A stretch of 12,201 nt of DNA from CAZCAQ01 sp964540135. GTDB lineage: Bacteria; Patescibacteriota; WWE3; UBA101185; UBA10185. The notes under the pieces were generated by a model. The model did not search any database. It was not told where the DNA came from and saw only the letters and a program-made list of their open reading frames with translations. Numbering within the stretch: position 1 is the first letter of the stretch; each line of letters begins with the position of its first letter. The position numbers and the translations under genes were made by a program. Shown here in pieces: positions 1 through 6,709 of this stretch. The DNA lies in contig CAZILK010000022.1 of the NCBI GenBank assembly GCA_964540135.1, positions 1 to 12,201 of the forward strand. Reading direction: 5' to 3'.

Positions 1-7
1 TTTTCAT
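1..7 (-). CDS. 5' end of an unidentified gene leaving the window
   Basis: Only the start codon ATG (5-7) and the next bases AAA A are inside the window, so nothing can be said about the product. It is called because TATAAT lies on the minus strand at 14-19, ending exactly 6 nt before the ATG, which is the spacing shared by most genes here. It would be the next leftward gene after the one ending at 52, and its promoter lies in the short gap between them. There is no Shine-Dalgarno sequence. Confidence 0.4.
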
Positions 8-13
8 ATCAGC

Positions 14-19
14 ATTATA
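14..19 (-). promoter_or_regulatory. -10 box TATAAT for the gene at the left edge
   Basis: A perfect TATAAT on the minus strand is followed by 6 nt (GCTGAT) and then ATG, which predicts a leaderless transcript. Confidence 0.5.
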
Positions 20-51
20 TAACATTAAATTTGATGATACGGGAAATATAT

Positions 52-789
52 TCAATATTTTATCACTTCGTATATTCTAGTCTTTGTTGAATCAACAACG
101 GTATCTAGAAATACTTGAGCGCCTGGTACAAGTTTGGTGTAGAAGTACTCAAGCAGCTTTGCAGTTTTTTCTATATCAACTGGATCTTTTTCTTTAAGAT
201 CGCTTGCAAGTATTTTCCAAAATTTTGCTAGACCTTCATATGATTCTAATAAACTTAAATCGTATTTATCCCATAAATGAACAAGGCTGTCGTGAACATC
301 ACTTTTAGATGCGTTGTAGCAGTCAGCTAATACTGTACTTACTTTATCTTTATCAAGGGTTCTTGTAGATTCAACTACCTTTAAAACAGTAGGATAGTTA
401 AGAAAGATATAGCGATCGAGCGCTAAATCATATAGATTATGCGAGCGTGAAACTGCTAGTTTTTCACTAAGACCTACTGCGTCTGCAATTTTTGGGATAT
501 CGTCTTCAGAATACCCAAGAGCTTCAAGAGACTTCCGGTCGTTAAATTTATCAGCACCGTATATAACGCTGTGAGACATGCATCCAAGCGCAAGACTCGT
601 ATACTCTGGTTTACTCTTAATGCAGTAATTGAATAGCTCAAGTCCCCCTTCGTGGATTTGTTCATAGGATAATGCTTTCCTTTTAGTATAAAAAACAGTT
701 TCAGGAAGAAGTGCTCCAAAAGCCAGTAATTCTTTATTGAATTCAGGGAAACACTCTAAGGCAATGTAAACATGACCGAGTAATTTCAT
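52..789 (-). CDS. Putative metal-binding all-helical protein, Zn-dependent PLC / ACP-phosphodiesterase-like
   Basis: The protein has 245 residues, starts MKLLGHVYIA and stops with TGA. Conserved-looking His and acidic positions are spaced through a mainly helical sequence: H6, E30 (GALLPE), H46 (IHEGG), H73 with D80 (SHSVIYGADKF), and H117 with D121 and D125 (SHNLYDLALD). This pattern recalls the zinc-dependent phospholipase C / S1-P1 nuclease-like helical bundles and AcpH-type proteins, which suggests metal-dependent hydrolysis; the substrate is unknown. The frame is open upstream to 843, but that start would overlap the stop of the next gene. ATG 789 is chosen because TATAAT (796-801) ends exactly 6 nt before it. 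The protein has no signal peptide or membrane segment. The fold assignment is inference; the gene itself is secure. Confidence 0.7.
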   Translation of the reverse strand: MKLLGHVYIALECFPEFNKELLAFGALLPETVFYTKRKALSYEQIHEGGLELFNYCIKSKPEYTSLALGCMSHSVIYGADKFNDRKSLEALGYSEDDIPKIADAVGLSEKLAVSRSHNLYDLALDRYIFLNYPTVLKVVESTRTLDKDKVSTVLADCYNASKSDVHDSLVHLWDKYDLSLLESYEGLAKFWKILASDLKEKDPVDIEKTAKLLEYFYTKLVPGAQVFLDTVVDSTKTRIYEVIKY

Positions 790-795
790 ATACTG

Positions 796-801
796 ATTAT
801 A
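796..801 (-). promoter_or_regulatory. Extended -10 (TGC TATAAT) of the gene at 52-789
   Basis: TATAAT is preceded by TGC (802-804) and followed by 6 nt (CAGTAT) and then ATG. It therefore fixes the start and implies a leaderless mRNA. Confidence 0.6.
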
Positions 802-832
802 GCAACGCAGATGATGTGGCGTAAGTAAATAG

Positions 833-1435
833 CTAGGTGCCAAAAGTTCCAGTTTCTAAACTACCTGATCTTTTTAACGAAGCTATAATAACTCCATTTG
901 GTGAGGATTTAGATTCTGTTAAAGTATACTTAGCGGGAATTGTCCCGTCCCCAAATAACTTCTTACCGGAGCCTAGTGTAATTGGAAATATTTTAAGCCA
1001 GAATTCATCTACAAGATCATGTTTCATTAACAGTTGTATTAGTTCTCCACTACCGTGAACTTGTAGATCAAGACCTTTTGAAGCTTTAAGTTCATTGATC
1101 TTTCTTGGTATATCTCCTCCTATAAATACTGATTTTTGCCATGTGTGTTCTTTGATAGTATTTGACACCACATATTTCGTAGCTTTATTTATCTCATTAT
1201 CTCCGTTGTTTTCAACTGACCAGTAAGGTTCAAAAATTTCAAAAGTTTTTCTTCCAAGAAGTAGGTCAAAAGGCATCTTCATTTGCTCACCCATAGCTTC
1301 GCCCAGAAAGTCATCAAAATACGGCACAACCCAGCCACCAAGCTTAAAGTTGTTAGATGTGTCTTCTTCTGGACCACCTGGGGCCTGCATAACCCCATCA
1401 AGTGATATAAATGATAAAACAATTATTTTTCTCAT
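833..1435 (-). CDS. RibD C-terminal / dihydrofolate reductase-like protein
   Basis: A 200-residue soluble protein of the RibD_C (DHFR-like) family, stopping with TAG. Hallmarks are SLDGVMQAPGGPEED (11-25), the nucleotide-binding LLLGRKTFE (58-66), GSGELIQLL (128-136), and DEFWLKIFPITLGSGKKLFG (143-162), which matches the family's P-x-x-L-G-x-G-x-x-L-F segment. Length and domain order match the stand-alone YyaP/YwjB-type reductases. These are expected to bind NADPH, but their substrate is usually unknown; it need not be dihydrofolate or a riboflavin intermediate. The ATG follows the stop of the upstream 133-aa gene by 5 nt, with neither a -10 box nor a Shine-Dalgarno sequence. It is therefore probably the second gene of an operon and translated by coupling or reinitiation. 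Confidence 0.9.
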   Translation of the reverse strand: MRKIIVLSFISLDGVMQAPGGPEEDTSNNFKLGGWVVPYFDDFLGEAMGEQMKMPFDLLLGRKTFEIFEPYWSVENNGDNEINKATKYVVSNTIKEHTWQKSVFIGGDIPRKINELKASKGLDLQVHGSGELIQLLMKHDLVDEFWLKIFPITLGSGKKLFGDGTIPAKYTLTESKSSPNGVIIASLKRSGSLETGTFGT

Positions 1436-1440
1436 AAAAT

Positions 1441-1842
1441 TTAACTCGAAAAGGACGAAAGGAAGTCATTAATGTTTGTAAACTGTAGTCTTCTTTTCTC
1501 ATTTTCCGCAAGCAGTAAAAGTCCATCTCTATTTGTAACTATTGAGTAGCTAGTGTCTAGCTCCATGTTTGTAAAATTTCTTACATTTATATCTGTATTG
1601 TAATTCCAGCTTTTAAGATCAAAAGTCCAGACATCGGCATTCAACTGTCCTTCACTAGCCCACACTATCACTTGATAGTAAGTTGCAACAGCAATTTCAG
1701 CTGAGAATGTTTTAAACAAGTTCGATATGTATGTATCTACGTCTTTATTTGTTATTCCCTCTACTTCTTTGTAGATTACATCTTCGGGAAGTACAATAAT
1801 GTTTTTTCCAAAGTCTGTTATAGTGTATGGTTTAAGAAACAT
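1441..1842 (-). CDS. Hypothetical protein, 133 aa
   Basis: I do not recognise this gene. It is a soluble, mixed alpha/beta protein with an aromatic-rich middle (residues about 54-85, containing YYQVIVW, VWTF and KSWNYN) and no signal peptide, membrane segment or Cys-rich motif. It ends in a Ser-rich tail (FLSSFSS) with a TAA stop. It is the first gene of a two-gene unit with the RibD/DHFR-like reductase, 5 nt downstream. TATAAT (1851-1856, preceded by TGA) lies 8 nt before the ATG, so the mRNA has little or no leader. It is called from this promoter, the full-length open frame and the tight coupling to a clear gene; the function is unknown. Confidence 0.75.
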   Translation of the reverse strand: MFLKPYTITDFGKNIIVLPEDVIYKEVEGITNKDVDTYISNLFKTFSAEIAVATYYQVIVWASEGQLNADVWTFDLKSWNYNTDINVRNFTNMELDTSYSIVTNRDGLLLLAENEKRRLQFTNINDFLSSFSS

Positions 1843-1850
1843 CTGGAATA

Positions 1851-1856
1851 ATTATA
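1851..1856 (-). promoter_or_regulatory. Extended -10 (TGA TATAAT) of the 133-aa / RibD-like operon
   Basis: TATAAT is preceded by TGA and lies 8 nt upstream of the ATG. Just upstream sits an imperfect dyad, TGTAA (1861-1865) and TTACA (1877-1881), spanning the spacer and -35 region, which may be an operator. Confidence 0.5.
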
Positions 1857-1881
1857 TCAGTGTAAGTTAAATTGTGTTACA

Positions 1882-1910
1882 GATAAAAGATGTCCTCAGC
1901 TTTATGAGAC
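1882..1910 (-). terminator. Weak intrinsic terminator after the 168-aa gene
   Basis: On the minus strand GTCTCA (1905-1910) pairs with TGAGGAC (1892-1898) with one bulged base and a 6-nt loop. A short T-rich tract (ATCTTTTATC) follows. It begins 7 nt after the TAA of the gene ending at 1918. Confidence 0.4.
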
Positions 1911-1917
1911 TCCAAGG

Positions 1918-2424
1918 TTATAGCTTTCTACTATCATATGCCCAGTGAAGAACTGCTTGGCGTTGCTTTCGTCTACAAGATAGATCCCCAGGTTTACAAT
2001 TTTTCTGAATCTGAGATATGTGCCTTTTTAACGCAAGCCATCTTTTAATCTGTCTTTCATCCTCAGGAGGTATTCTTCTTCCAAGATAGTACCTACAGTA
2101 CCACTGAAACCAGCCTCTTGGATCTTCTTCAAATATCCAACCTTTTTCTTTCCATACACATAGAGGTTGAGATGCATTGACTCCAAAGTAGTTAAGCTTT
2201 GGGTCATGAAACTTAGGACAAAGCTTTGCGTTTGTAAACCAGTCTTGAGGGAATTCATCTCTACAGTCAGTCATATATTTACCACCAAAAACACCTATTT
2301 CAAGCATTTCTTTAGGAGTCAGTTCTGGTTTAAATCTAGAATCAAAATTCTTGCCAACTGGTTCTACTAACTCATAGCTATAATCTGTTTGCATTAAATC
2401 ATTAACTATTATTATTTTTGACAT
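1918..2424 (-). CDS. Conserved hypothetical protein, 168 aa, W/Y-rich
   Basis: The C-terminal half is dense in aromatic and basic residues: GWIFEEDPRGWFQWYC (95-110), RYYLGRRIPPEDERQIKRW (111-129), CKPGDLSCRRKQRQ (143-156) and HWAYDSRKL (160-168). Six cysteines (54, 69, 89, 110, 143, 150) could bind a metal, though no standard CxxC pair is present. I recall closely similar proteins of unknown function in Saccharibacteria and in some eukaryotes, but I cannot name the family. It is one of only two genes here with a Shine-Dalgarno site: AAAGGA (2431-2436), 6 nt from the ATG. Its promoter (TGC TATTAA, 2453-2461) leaves a leader of roughly 20 nt. The stop is TAA. Confidence 0.85.
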   Translation of the reverse strand: MSKIIIVNDLMQTDYSYELVEPVGKNFDSRFKPELTPKEMLEIGVFGGKYMTDCRDEFPQDWFTNAKLCPKFHDPKLNYFGVNASQPLCVWKEKGWIFEEDPRGWFQWYCRYYLGRRIPPEDERQIKRWLALKRHISQIQKNCKPGDLSCRRKQRQAVLHWAYDSRKL

Positions 2425-2430
2425 GTTTTT

Positions 2431-2436
2431 TCCTTT
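2431..2436 (-). promoter_or_regulatory. Ribosome binding site AAAGGA of the 168-aa gene
   Basis: AAAGGA is separated by 6 nt (AAAAAC) from the ATG at 2424. It is notable because nearly all neighbours lack an RBS. Confidence 0.6.
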
Positions 2437-2452
2437 AGTCTATTCATTTGCT

Positions 2453-2458
2453 TTAATA
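2453..2458 (-). promoter_or_regulatory. Extended -10 (TGC TATTAA) of the 168-aa gene
   Basis: TATTAA is preceded by TGC and placed so that a leader of about 20 nt would include the AAAGGA site. Confidence 0.4.
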
Positions 2459-2494
2459 GCAGTGATGTTCTTATGAATTTGAAATTAGTTCTAC

Positions 2495-2710
2495 TTAAGA
2501 ACTTTCCATAATCTCAAACACTCGTAATGCCCATTTTCTATCACTGTCCTTTTCTTTCTCTGAAAGTTCGTGATACGGTGTTTTTACTTGTCGCTGCCAT
2601 CTCTTAATGTTTTCTTCCGTCATGTTTTTAAGCATATGATCAGCCCATTTTGCCCATTGTATATGCTCAAGCTCTGCAAGCTTTTCGATAACATCTAGTT
2701 TGTTTTTCAT
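2495..2710 (-). CDS. Small RyR-domain-like protein, 71 aa
   Basis: The sequence contains LAELEHIQWAKWADHM (11-26) and PYHELSEKEKDSDRKWA (45-61). This is the pattern of RyR-repeat-like single-domain proteins: an L-A-x-x-x-H-x-x-W helix, a short linker, then a P-Y/W-x-x-L-x-x-x-x-K-x-x-D segment. Such small proteins occur in bacteria and phages and their role is unknown. The protein is helical and soluble with no signal peptide. The start has no Shine-Dalgarno site; TATATT and a weaker ACTAAT lie about 17 and 6 nt upstream, so the promoter position is unclear. It is divergent from the alcohol dehydrogenase across about 100 nt. The family call is from pattern recognition only. Confidence 0.75.
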   Translation of the reverse strand: MKNKLDVIEKLAELEHIQWAKWADHMLKNMTEENIKRWQRQVKTPYHELSEKEKDSDRKWALRVFEIMESS

Positions 2711-2795
2711 AATTAAATTAGTCCGTTAATATATTAGCACTCATCAAGTTTGATTTTCGATGATAAATTAGATTCATTTTGCGACTGGTTTGTGC

Positions 2796-2801
2796 AATAA
2801 T
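2796..2801 (+). promoter_or_regulatory. Extended -10 (TGC AATAAT) of the alcohol dehydrogenase gene
   Basis: AATAAT is preceded by TGC and lies 7 nt before the ATG at 2809. It fits the leaderless pattern with one extra base. Confidence 0.45.
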
Positions 2802-2808
2802 ACCAGAC

Positions 2809-3864
2809 ATGAAAGCAAAATCTTATGCAGCTAAAGCCTCTGATAAACCACTTGAGTTTTATGAATTTGATCGCCGTGAACCAACAGAAACAGATGTTGA
2901 ATTTGAGATTCATTTCTGTGGAGTGTGTCATAGCGATATCCACACCGCTTGTGGAGATTGGGGCGAGGTAGAATATCCTTGCGTTCCAGGTCATGAGATT
3001 GTTGGTGTTGTAACAAGGATTGGAAGTAAAGTTACAAAATTTCAGCTTGGTGATCGTGTTGCAGTTGGCTGCATGGTTAATAGTTGTGGTGAATGCGATG
3101 CTTGCAAGAGAGGCTTTGAAAACAGTTGCTTTAAAGAAACAATTTGGACATATAGCTCAACAGATCCAGTTGATGGCAGCGATACTAAAGGCGGGTACTC
3201 AACACTTATGGTCGCTCCAGAACATTTCGTACTACCAGTACCAGAAGGACTTGATATGGCGCATGCTGCTCCGCTTTTGTGTGCTGGTATAACAACTTAC
3301 TCGCCACTAAGAAACTGGAAAATTGGACCAGGTATGAAGGTTGGGATCATTGGACTTGGAGGTCTTGGGCATATGGGAGTTAAATACGCTGTATCTATGG
3401 GTGCTGAGGTATGGGTCATAACCTCATCTCCAGAAAAAGCAAAGACAGCAACTGAGTACGGCGCAACAGGAGTAATTATATCTTCTTCGAATGATGCTAT
3501 GGAAAAAGCAGCACACATGTTTGATTTTCTCCTTGATACTATTCCAACAGCCCATGACTTGAGCGGGTACCTTAATCTTCTAAATATTCATGGTGTTATT
3601 TGTCTTGTAGGACCAATTGAACCAATGCCAGGTTTTCATTCCGTATCTGTAATTGGTGGCCAAAAATCAATTGCTGGTTCTGGAATCGGTGGTATTGCAG
3701 AAACACTTGAGATGCTTGAGTACAGTGCTGAAAATAATATCTTGCCTGAAATTGAGATAATTGATATTAAGGATATTAATAAAGCTTGGGATAGCCTTAA
3801 AAAGAAGCAGATAGCTAAGAGATATGTTATTGATATGAGAAAATCTTTTCCTGATGAGTTCTGA
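2809..3864 (+). CDS. Zinc-dependent alcohol dehydrogenase, cinnamyl-alcohol/YjgB (AdhC) type, NADP-preferring
   Basis: A 351-residue medium-chain dehydrogenase/reductase, complete. The catalytic zinc ligands are C40 (CGVCHSD), H62 (GHEIVG) and C158 (LLCAGITTY). The structural zinc site is C93, C96, C99 and C107. The Rossmann loop is GLGGLGHMG (182-190). The second Rossmann strand ends in TSSPEK, with no acidic residue, which is typical of the NADP(H)-dependent cinnamyl alcohol dehydrogenase branch. It should interconvert aldehydes and primary alcohols in the cytoplasm, probably as aldehyde detoxification or redox balancing; the exact substrate cannot be read from sequence. An in-frame ATG at 2779 lies upstream of the -10 box, so 2809 (MKAKSYAAK) is preferred. 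The stop is TGA, and the gene forms its own transcription unit. Confidence 0.95.
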   Translation: MKAKSYAAKASDKPLEFYEFDRREPTETDVEFEIHFCGVCHSDIHTACGDWGEVEYPCVPGHEIVGVVTRIGSKVTKFQLGDRVAVGCMVNSCGECDACKRGFENSCFKETIWTYSSTDPVDGSDTKGGYSTLMVAPEHFVLPVPEGLDMAHAAPLLCAGITTYSPLRNWKIGPGMKVGIIGLGGLGHMGVKYAVSMGAEVWVITSSPEKAKTATEYGATGVIISSSNDAMEKAAHMFDFLLDTIPTAHDLSGYLNLLNIHGVICLVGPIEPMPGFHSVSVIGGQKSIAGSGIGGIAETLEMLEYSAENNILPEIEIIDIKDINKAWDSLKKKQIAKRYVIDMRKSFPDEF

Positions 3865-3922
3865 GCTAAAACATATACACTTTGCAGCGTGAACGATTGT
3901 TTGTATTGCAGTTAAGACAATA

Positions 3923-3928
3923 TATAAT
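3923..3928 (+). promoter_or_regulatory. -10 box TATAAT of the kinase-fold gene
   Basis: TATAAT lies 9 nt before the ATG at 3938; an overlapping TAATAT would be 7 nt away. Either way the leader is at most a few bases and there is no Shine-Dalgarno site. Confidence 0.45.
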
Positions 3929-3937
3929 ATAGTTGAT

Positions 3938-4603
3938 ATGCCTGAATTTTTAACTGTACCAGAATCTGCTTTAATAGCTGAGGTGAGAAATACTGTAGAA
4001 GGTGGTGTAAAGCTTAGTGAACTAGAGCTGAACAGCCTTATAGAATCCTGCGACTCTGTAGTAATAGGAGAGGGTGCAGAATGTGTTGTTGTAGAAAATG
4101 CACGATTAGCAGATGAAAAGAAAGTTATGGCTATCAATTATGGGAATGAGGCCAACCCACTAGATGTTTTTTATCTCCAGAGAATCTACGGTACATTATT
4201 CCCGGAACATTTCCCTACATTCTACGCGGCAGGCGCCTCAGGTTTTACGATACGTGAGAAAGTTGAAGGCGAAAGTACATCTGGTCGAGGTTACCTTGTA
4301 ACAGATGGGAAAGAATGGGAAGGGGTTTTGAGTACGTTTTCTGAAGTTTATGATTTTATTACTGAAGTTAGCCCACCTGTTTTGTTTGATGATACGCCGC
4401 AAAACTTTATACTCACTGGTGATGGTCGTATAGTCTATGTCGATACTCTGAAGTCAAGAGGTAACCCTTATTCAGATAGATTTTGGGATACAGAAAAACT
4501 AATTGGGTATATGACTAGAAGAGGTTACTCGGACGCTGATGCTTCAAGAGTTTTTAAATGTCTTAAACGCCTTCAAGACTTAGGTTACGCACAAGTAAGG
4601 TAA
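3938..4603 (+). CDS. Divergent protein-kinase-fold protein, possibly a pseudokinase
   Basis: A 221-residue soluble protein, stopping with TAA, with the landmarks of the kinase / aminoglycoside-phosphotransferase fold in order. These are a glycine-loop-like GEGAECVVVE (44-53), a beta-3-like strand VMAINY (63-68), a catalytic-loop-like LFDDTPQN (149-156, with D151 and N156 spaced as in the canonical D-x-x-x-x-N), and a DFG-equivalent D169 in VYVDTL. At the expected Lys of beta-3 (A-x-K) the sequence reads A-I-N, so ATP handling may be altered or the true Lys lies elsewhere. The phosphotransferase role is inference. The gene ends 8 nt from the stop of the convergent HAD gene. The closest comparison is small-molecule or lipopolysaccharide kinases with a D-x-x-P-x-N-F loop; the substrate is unknown. 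Confidence 0.75.
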   Translation: MPEFLTVPESALIAEVRNTVEGGVKLSELELNSLIESCDSVVIGEGAECVVVENARLADEKKVMAINYGNEANPLDVFYLQRIYGTLFPEHFPTFYAAGASGFTIREKVEGESTSGRGYLVTDGKEWEGVLSTFSEVYDFITEVSPPVLFDDTPQNFILTGDGRIVYVDTLKSRGNPYSDRFWDTEKLIGYMTRRGYSDADASRVFKCLKRLQDLGYAQVR

Positions 4604-4611
4604 CTATCGAA

Positions 4612-5217
4612 TTATGGCTTAACTCCAAGGTTTTCTAAGTGCTTAATAAAAGCTTCGAAAGTAGTGTAGAGAAAAGTATTTATACCTAGTTCTTTAGCAC
4701 CTTCCATTTTTGACTCATCATCATCGGAATAGAAGATTTCATTTCCCTGCAAACCTGTTTTTGTTATCAGTTCTTGAAATATCATTTTATCTGGTTTAGC
4801 TATCCCAACCTCATAAGACAAAGTCACAACATCAAAATCGCTTAAAAAGCCATATCTCTCATTAAGACCGTTTATTCTAGCTGGAAAGTTATTAGAGCAT
4901 ACTAAAGTTTTATAGCCTGCTTCTCTAACGCTCTTAACATAATCTACAGCTGGAGCATTAGTTTCATATCCGTTTATAAGTAAATCAACTATTTCTTTGG
5001 TAGTCATGGCAAGGTTCCACTCCTTTAATGCCCAGGACCACTATTCTTCATCAGTCATGGTTCCAAGCTTGTACTGCTTGTTCATTTGATCTGATTTTAA
5101 AAATACTCTTTTAGCTTCATCTTCTGTAACGCCTAGGTCTACTAGAGATTTAATAAAATTAGATTTACCGTTTAAGAAGTAAACACCGTCTAAATCAAAA
5201 CATATTGCTTTAAGCAT
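4612..5217 (-). pseudogene. HAD-superfamily hydrolase interrupted by an in-frame TAG
   Basis: Read through, the frame gives a normal-length (201 positions) HAD subfamily I phosphatase-like hydrolase. Motif I is CFDLDG with D8 and D10. Motif II is CSNN with S108, motif III is AKPDK with K141, and motif IV is FYSDDDE with D165-D167. Codon 59 is TAG (5041-5043), between DEE and WSWALKEWNL, inside the cap domain; the reading frame is otherwise unbroken to the TAA at 4612. Related proteins carry an aromatic residue about here, so a Tyr codon (TAT or TAC) changed to TAG is the simplest origin. TAG ends six other genes here, so general suppression is unlikely. The N-terminal fragment alone (58 aa) lacks motifs II-IV. 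An internal ATG at 5007 could yield a 131-aa fragment without the nucleophile. The start at 5217 is fixed by TATAAT 6 nt upstream. It may be a recent nonsense mutation or a sequencing error. Confidence 0.8.
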
Positions 5218-5223
5218 CGATGA

Positions 5224-5229
5224 ATTATA
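5224..5229 (-). promoter_or_regulatory. -10 box TATAAT of the HAD gene
   Basis: TATAAT, then 6 nt (TCATCG), then ATG at 5217. The promoter is intact even though the gene is interrupted, which fits recent damage. An upstream in-frame ATG at 5247 lies before the -10 box and is rejected as a start. Confidence 0.6.
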
Positions 5230-5288
5230 TACCAATTTAATCACCATATCTATTTTAGGTATTTCTTAGAAACTCTGGCTAGCTTTTT

Positions 5289-5711
5289 CTACTGATAACG
5301 GGTTTTTTTAGAGTGAGGTATTCTAGGAATTAGGGTTGAGGCAATTGTAAGAATAACTCCAATTACATGGTAATTAAACCCATAGGCCATTCCGATTGCT
5401 CCCGATACCCAAACACTAGCTGCTGTAGTTAGGTTTCTCACGCTTGTCCCGTCTTTTAGTATAAGTCCTGCACCTAAAAAACCTATCCCTGAAACAATTT
5501 GTGCTGCAATTCGTGATTTTGAGGCTGGATCAACAACTCCAGAAATAAACGTGTACGCCATTGCTCCGGTTATAACTAAAGTGTGCGTACTTATACCGGC
5601 ATCTTTACCCCGCGATTCTCTTTCAAAACCAATGATTATACCTGAAAATAAAGCCAGCATTAAATCAATGATTAGATTTATTTCGTTTTGTCCAAATAAA
5701 CTGGCTAACAT
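5289..5711 (-). CDS. MgtC/SapB-family membrane protein
   Basis: A 140-residue integral membrane protein matching the N-terminal membrane domain of the MgtC/SapB family. Signatures are GIIIGFERESRGKDAGISTH (24-43) and the run around 69-111 (AAQIVSGIGFLGAGLILKDG, VRNLTTAASVWVSGAIGMAYG). I see four hydrophobic segments, at about 10-29, 42-60, 68-86 and 94-126, the last possibly two helices. The soluble C-terminal domain of long MgtC proteins is absent; the protein ends in a basic tail (RIPHSKKTRYQ) and a TAG stop. The family is linked to magnesium limitation and to modulating the F-type ATPase, but short bacterial homologues are mostly uncharacterised. The start at 5711 has TG T TAAAAT ending 6 nt upstream. 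Confidence 0.9.
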   Translation of the reverse strand: MLASLFGQNEINLIIDLMLALFSGIIIGFERESRGKDAGISTHTLVITGAMAYTFISGVVDPASKSRIAAQIVSGIGFLGAGLILKDGTSVRNLTTAASVWVSGAIGMAYGFNYHVIGVILTIASTLIPRIPHSKKTRYQ

Positions 5712-5717
5712 AGGAGT

Positions 5718-5723
5718 ATTTTA
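5718..5723 (-). promoter_or_regulatory. Extended -10 (TGT TAAAAT) of the MgtC-like gene
   Basis: TAAAAT, then 6 nt (ACTCCT), then ATG. A second TATAAT further upstream at 5771-5776 could give an additional transcript with a leader of about 50 nt. Confidence 0.5.
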
Positions 5724-5807
5724 ACAATACGCTCGTACTTTCTCAATTTTTGTTAGTGCTTGAAAAAACTATTATAACGAGATATTAATGTAGCCCACTG
5801 TAGCATA

Positions 5808-5824
5808 AGATTTGGTTCAAATCT
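5808..5824. terminator. Perfect 7-bp inverted repeat downstream of the TspO-like gene
   Basis: AGATTTG and CAAATCT form a perfect stem with a 3-nt loop, 24 nt after the TAA of the TspO-like gene. No T-run follows on either strand, so it is at best a weak terminator or an mRNA 3'-end stabiliser. Confidence 0.3.
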
Positions 5825-5848
5825 GAGTGATGATGACTTAAGTATAGA

Positions 5849-6610
5849 TTATTTTCTTAACAACAATTTACCGATAGAAATTGAATAAAGTATCAGGCAT
5901 ACAACAACTGTTGCGACTATATTTGGGTACTCGCCTCTAAAGCCGTCTACCGACATATGTTTTAGTAGAATTCCAAGGTAGGCCCAAATGAGCACAAGGC
6001 CGTATGGTATACTGCTATCTTTGAGTATGCGTAAAATTCCGATAACAGTACCTATTAATAAAATTACAATTGTCCAGGCAGAATCTGAAATACCTAAACC
6101 ATTCCAATTAATACTAACTAGTAAAACAGTTATATTTGCAATAGTAGCAACTGTAATCCAGCCAAAGTACACACTAAAAGGTGTTAGTATAAAAAGCTTC
6201 TCAGAAAAAGAGAACTCCTCGACTCGAAGTATATTGGCCATTTTGATGAGTAGGTATAGTAAAGCTGCCATAATAAGAACTGAGATACCGATATAGTCAT
6301 AGTGCCAAGCAAGTATCCATGCAATGTTTGCAATAGAGGTGCCAATGAAAAGTGGATTGATTTTATGAAAAAGAACTACAGTTTTCTCGTTATTTTTAAA
6401 AAATTGGTAGCAGATATAACCTGCAAGTAAAAGATAGATCAATCCCCATATTGAGAAGGTAAAACCAGCCGGTGTGAATAGATTTGGATAAGCATCTGAG
6501 ATTTCACCTGTTGATCTATTATTTATAGGCAGGCTGTTTGCTAGAAAATTAACAACAATCATTGATGCATAAGAAATGACCATAAGGACCTTTGTGTATG
6601 TGTTCTTCAT
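5849..6610 (-). CDS. TspO/MBR-like tryptophan-rich membrane protein
   Basis: A 253-residue polytopic membrane protein of the type annotated as tryptophan-rich sensory protein (TspO/MBR-related). Landmarks are NFLANSLPINNRSTGEISDA (21-40), the TspO-like PAGFTFSIWGLIYLLL (47-62), NIAWILAWHYDY (95-106), FGWITVATIAN (149-159) and SAWTIVILL (178-186). I count about eight hydrophobic segments, more than the five of classical TspO, so this is the longer branch. Classical TspO binds porphyrins and other hydrophobic ligands; the role of the long branch is unknown. The start at 6610 has TATAAT ending 6 nt upstream. The gene is divergent from the HD-domain gene across 99 nt. The stop is TAA. Confidence 0.85.
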   Translation of the reverse strand: MKNTYTKVLMVISYASMIVVNFLANSLPINNRSTGEISDAYPNLFTPAGFTFSIWGLIYLLLAGYICYQFFKNNEKTVVLFHKINPLFIGTSIANIAWILAWHYDYIGISVLIMAALLYLLIKMANILRVEEFSFSEKLFILTPFSVYFGWITVATIANITVLLVSINWNGLGISDSAWTIVILLIGTVIGILRILKDSSIPYGLVLIWAYLGILLKHMSVDGFRGEYPNIVATVVVCLILYSISIGKLLLRK

Positions 6611-6616
6611 AAATTA

Positions 6617-6622
6617 ATTATA
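6617..6622 (-). promoter_or_regulatory. -10 box TATAAT of the TspO-like gene
   Basis: TATAAT, then 6 nt (TAATTT), then ATG at 6610. There is no Shine-Dalgarno site. Confidence 0.6.
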
Positions 6623-6697
6623 TCCTCATTGAATTGTTTAATGCATTAGACTTTGTTCAGCTAGCTTTTCCAAGAAATACTTCTTCCTTTCCAGTGC

Positions 6698-6703
6698 TAC
6701 AAT
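6698..6703 (+). promoter_or_regulatory. Extended -10 (TGC TACAAT) of the HD-domain gene
   Basis: TACAAT is preceded by TGC and followed by 6 nt (ACGCTT) and then ATG at 6710. This plus-strand case shows that the spacing rule holds on both strands. Confidence 0.6.
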
Positions 6704-6709
6704 ACGCTT

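Noticed and set aside
3667..4137. Minus-strand open frame of 156 codons crossing the end of the alcohol dehydrogenase and the kinase-fold gene
   Set aside because: It overlaps two well-supported plus-strand genes, is Ser/Thr/Phe-rich low-information sequence, and has no promoter of the local type.
5041..5043. TAG in the HAD gene as evidence of a reassigned amber codon or pyrrolysine
   Set aside because: TAG is the natural stop of six other genes in the window (833, 5289, 7941, 8858, 10324, 10573), and no pyrrolysine machinery is present here.
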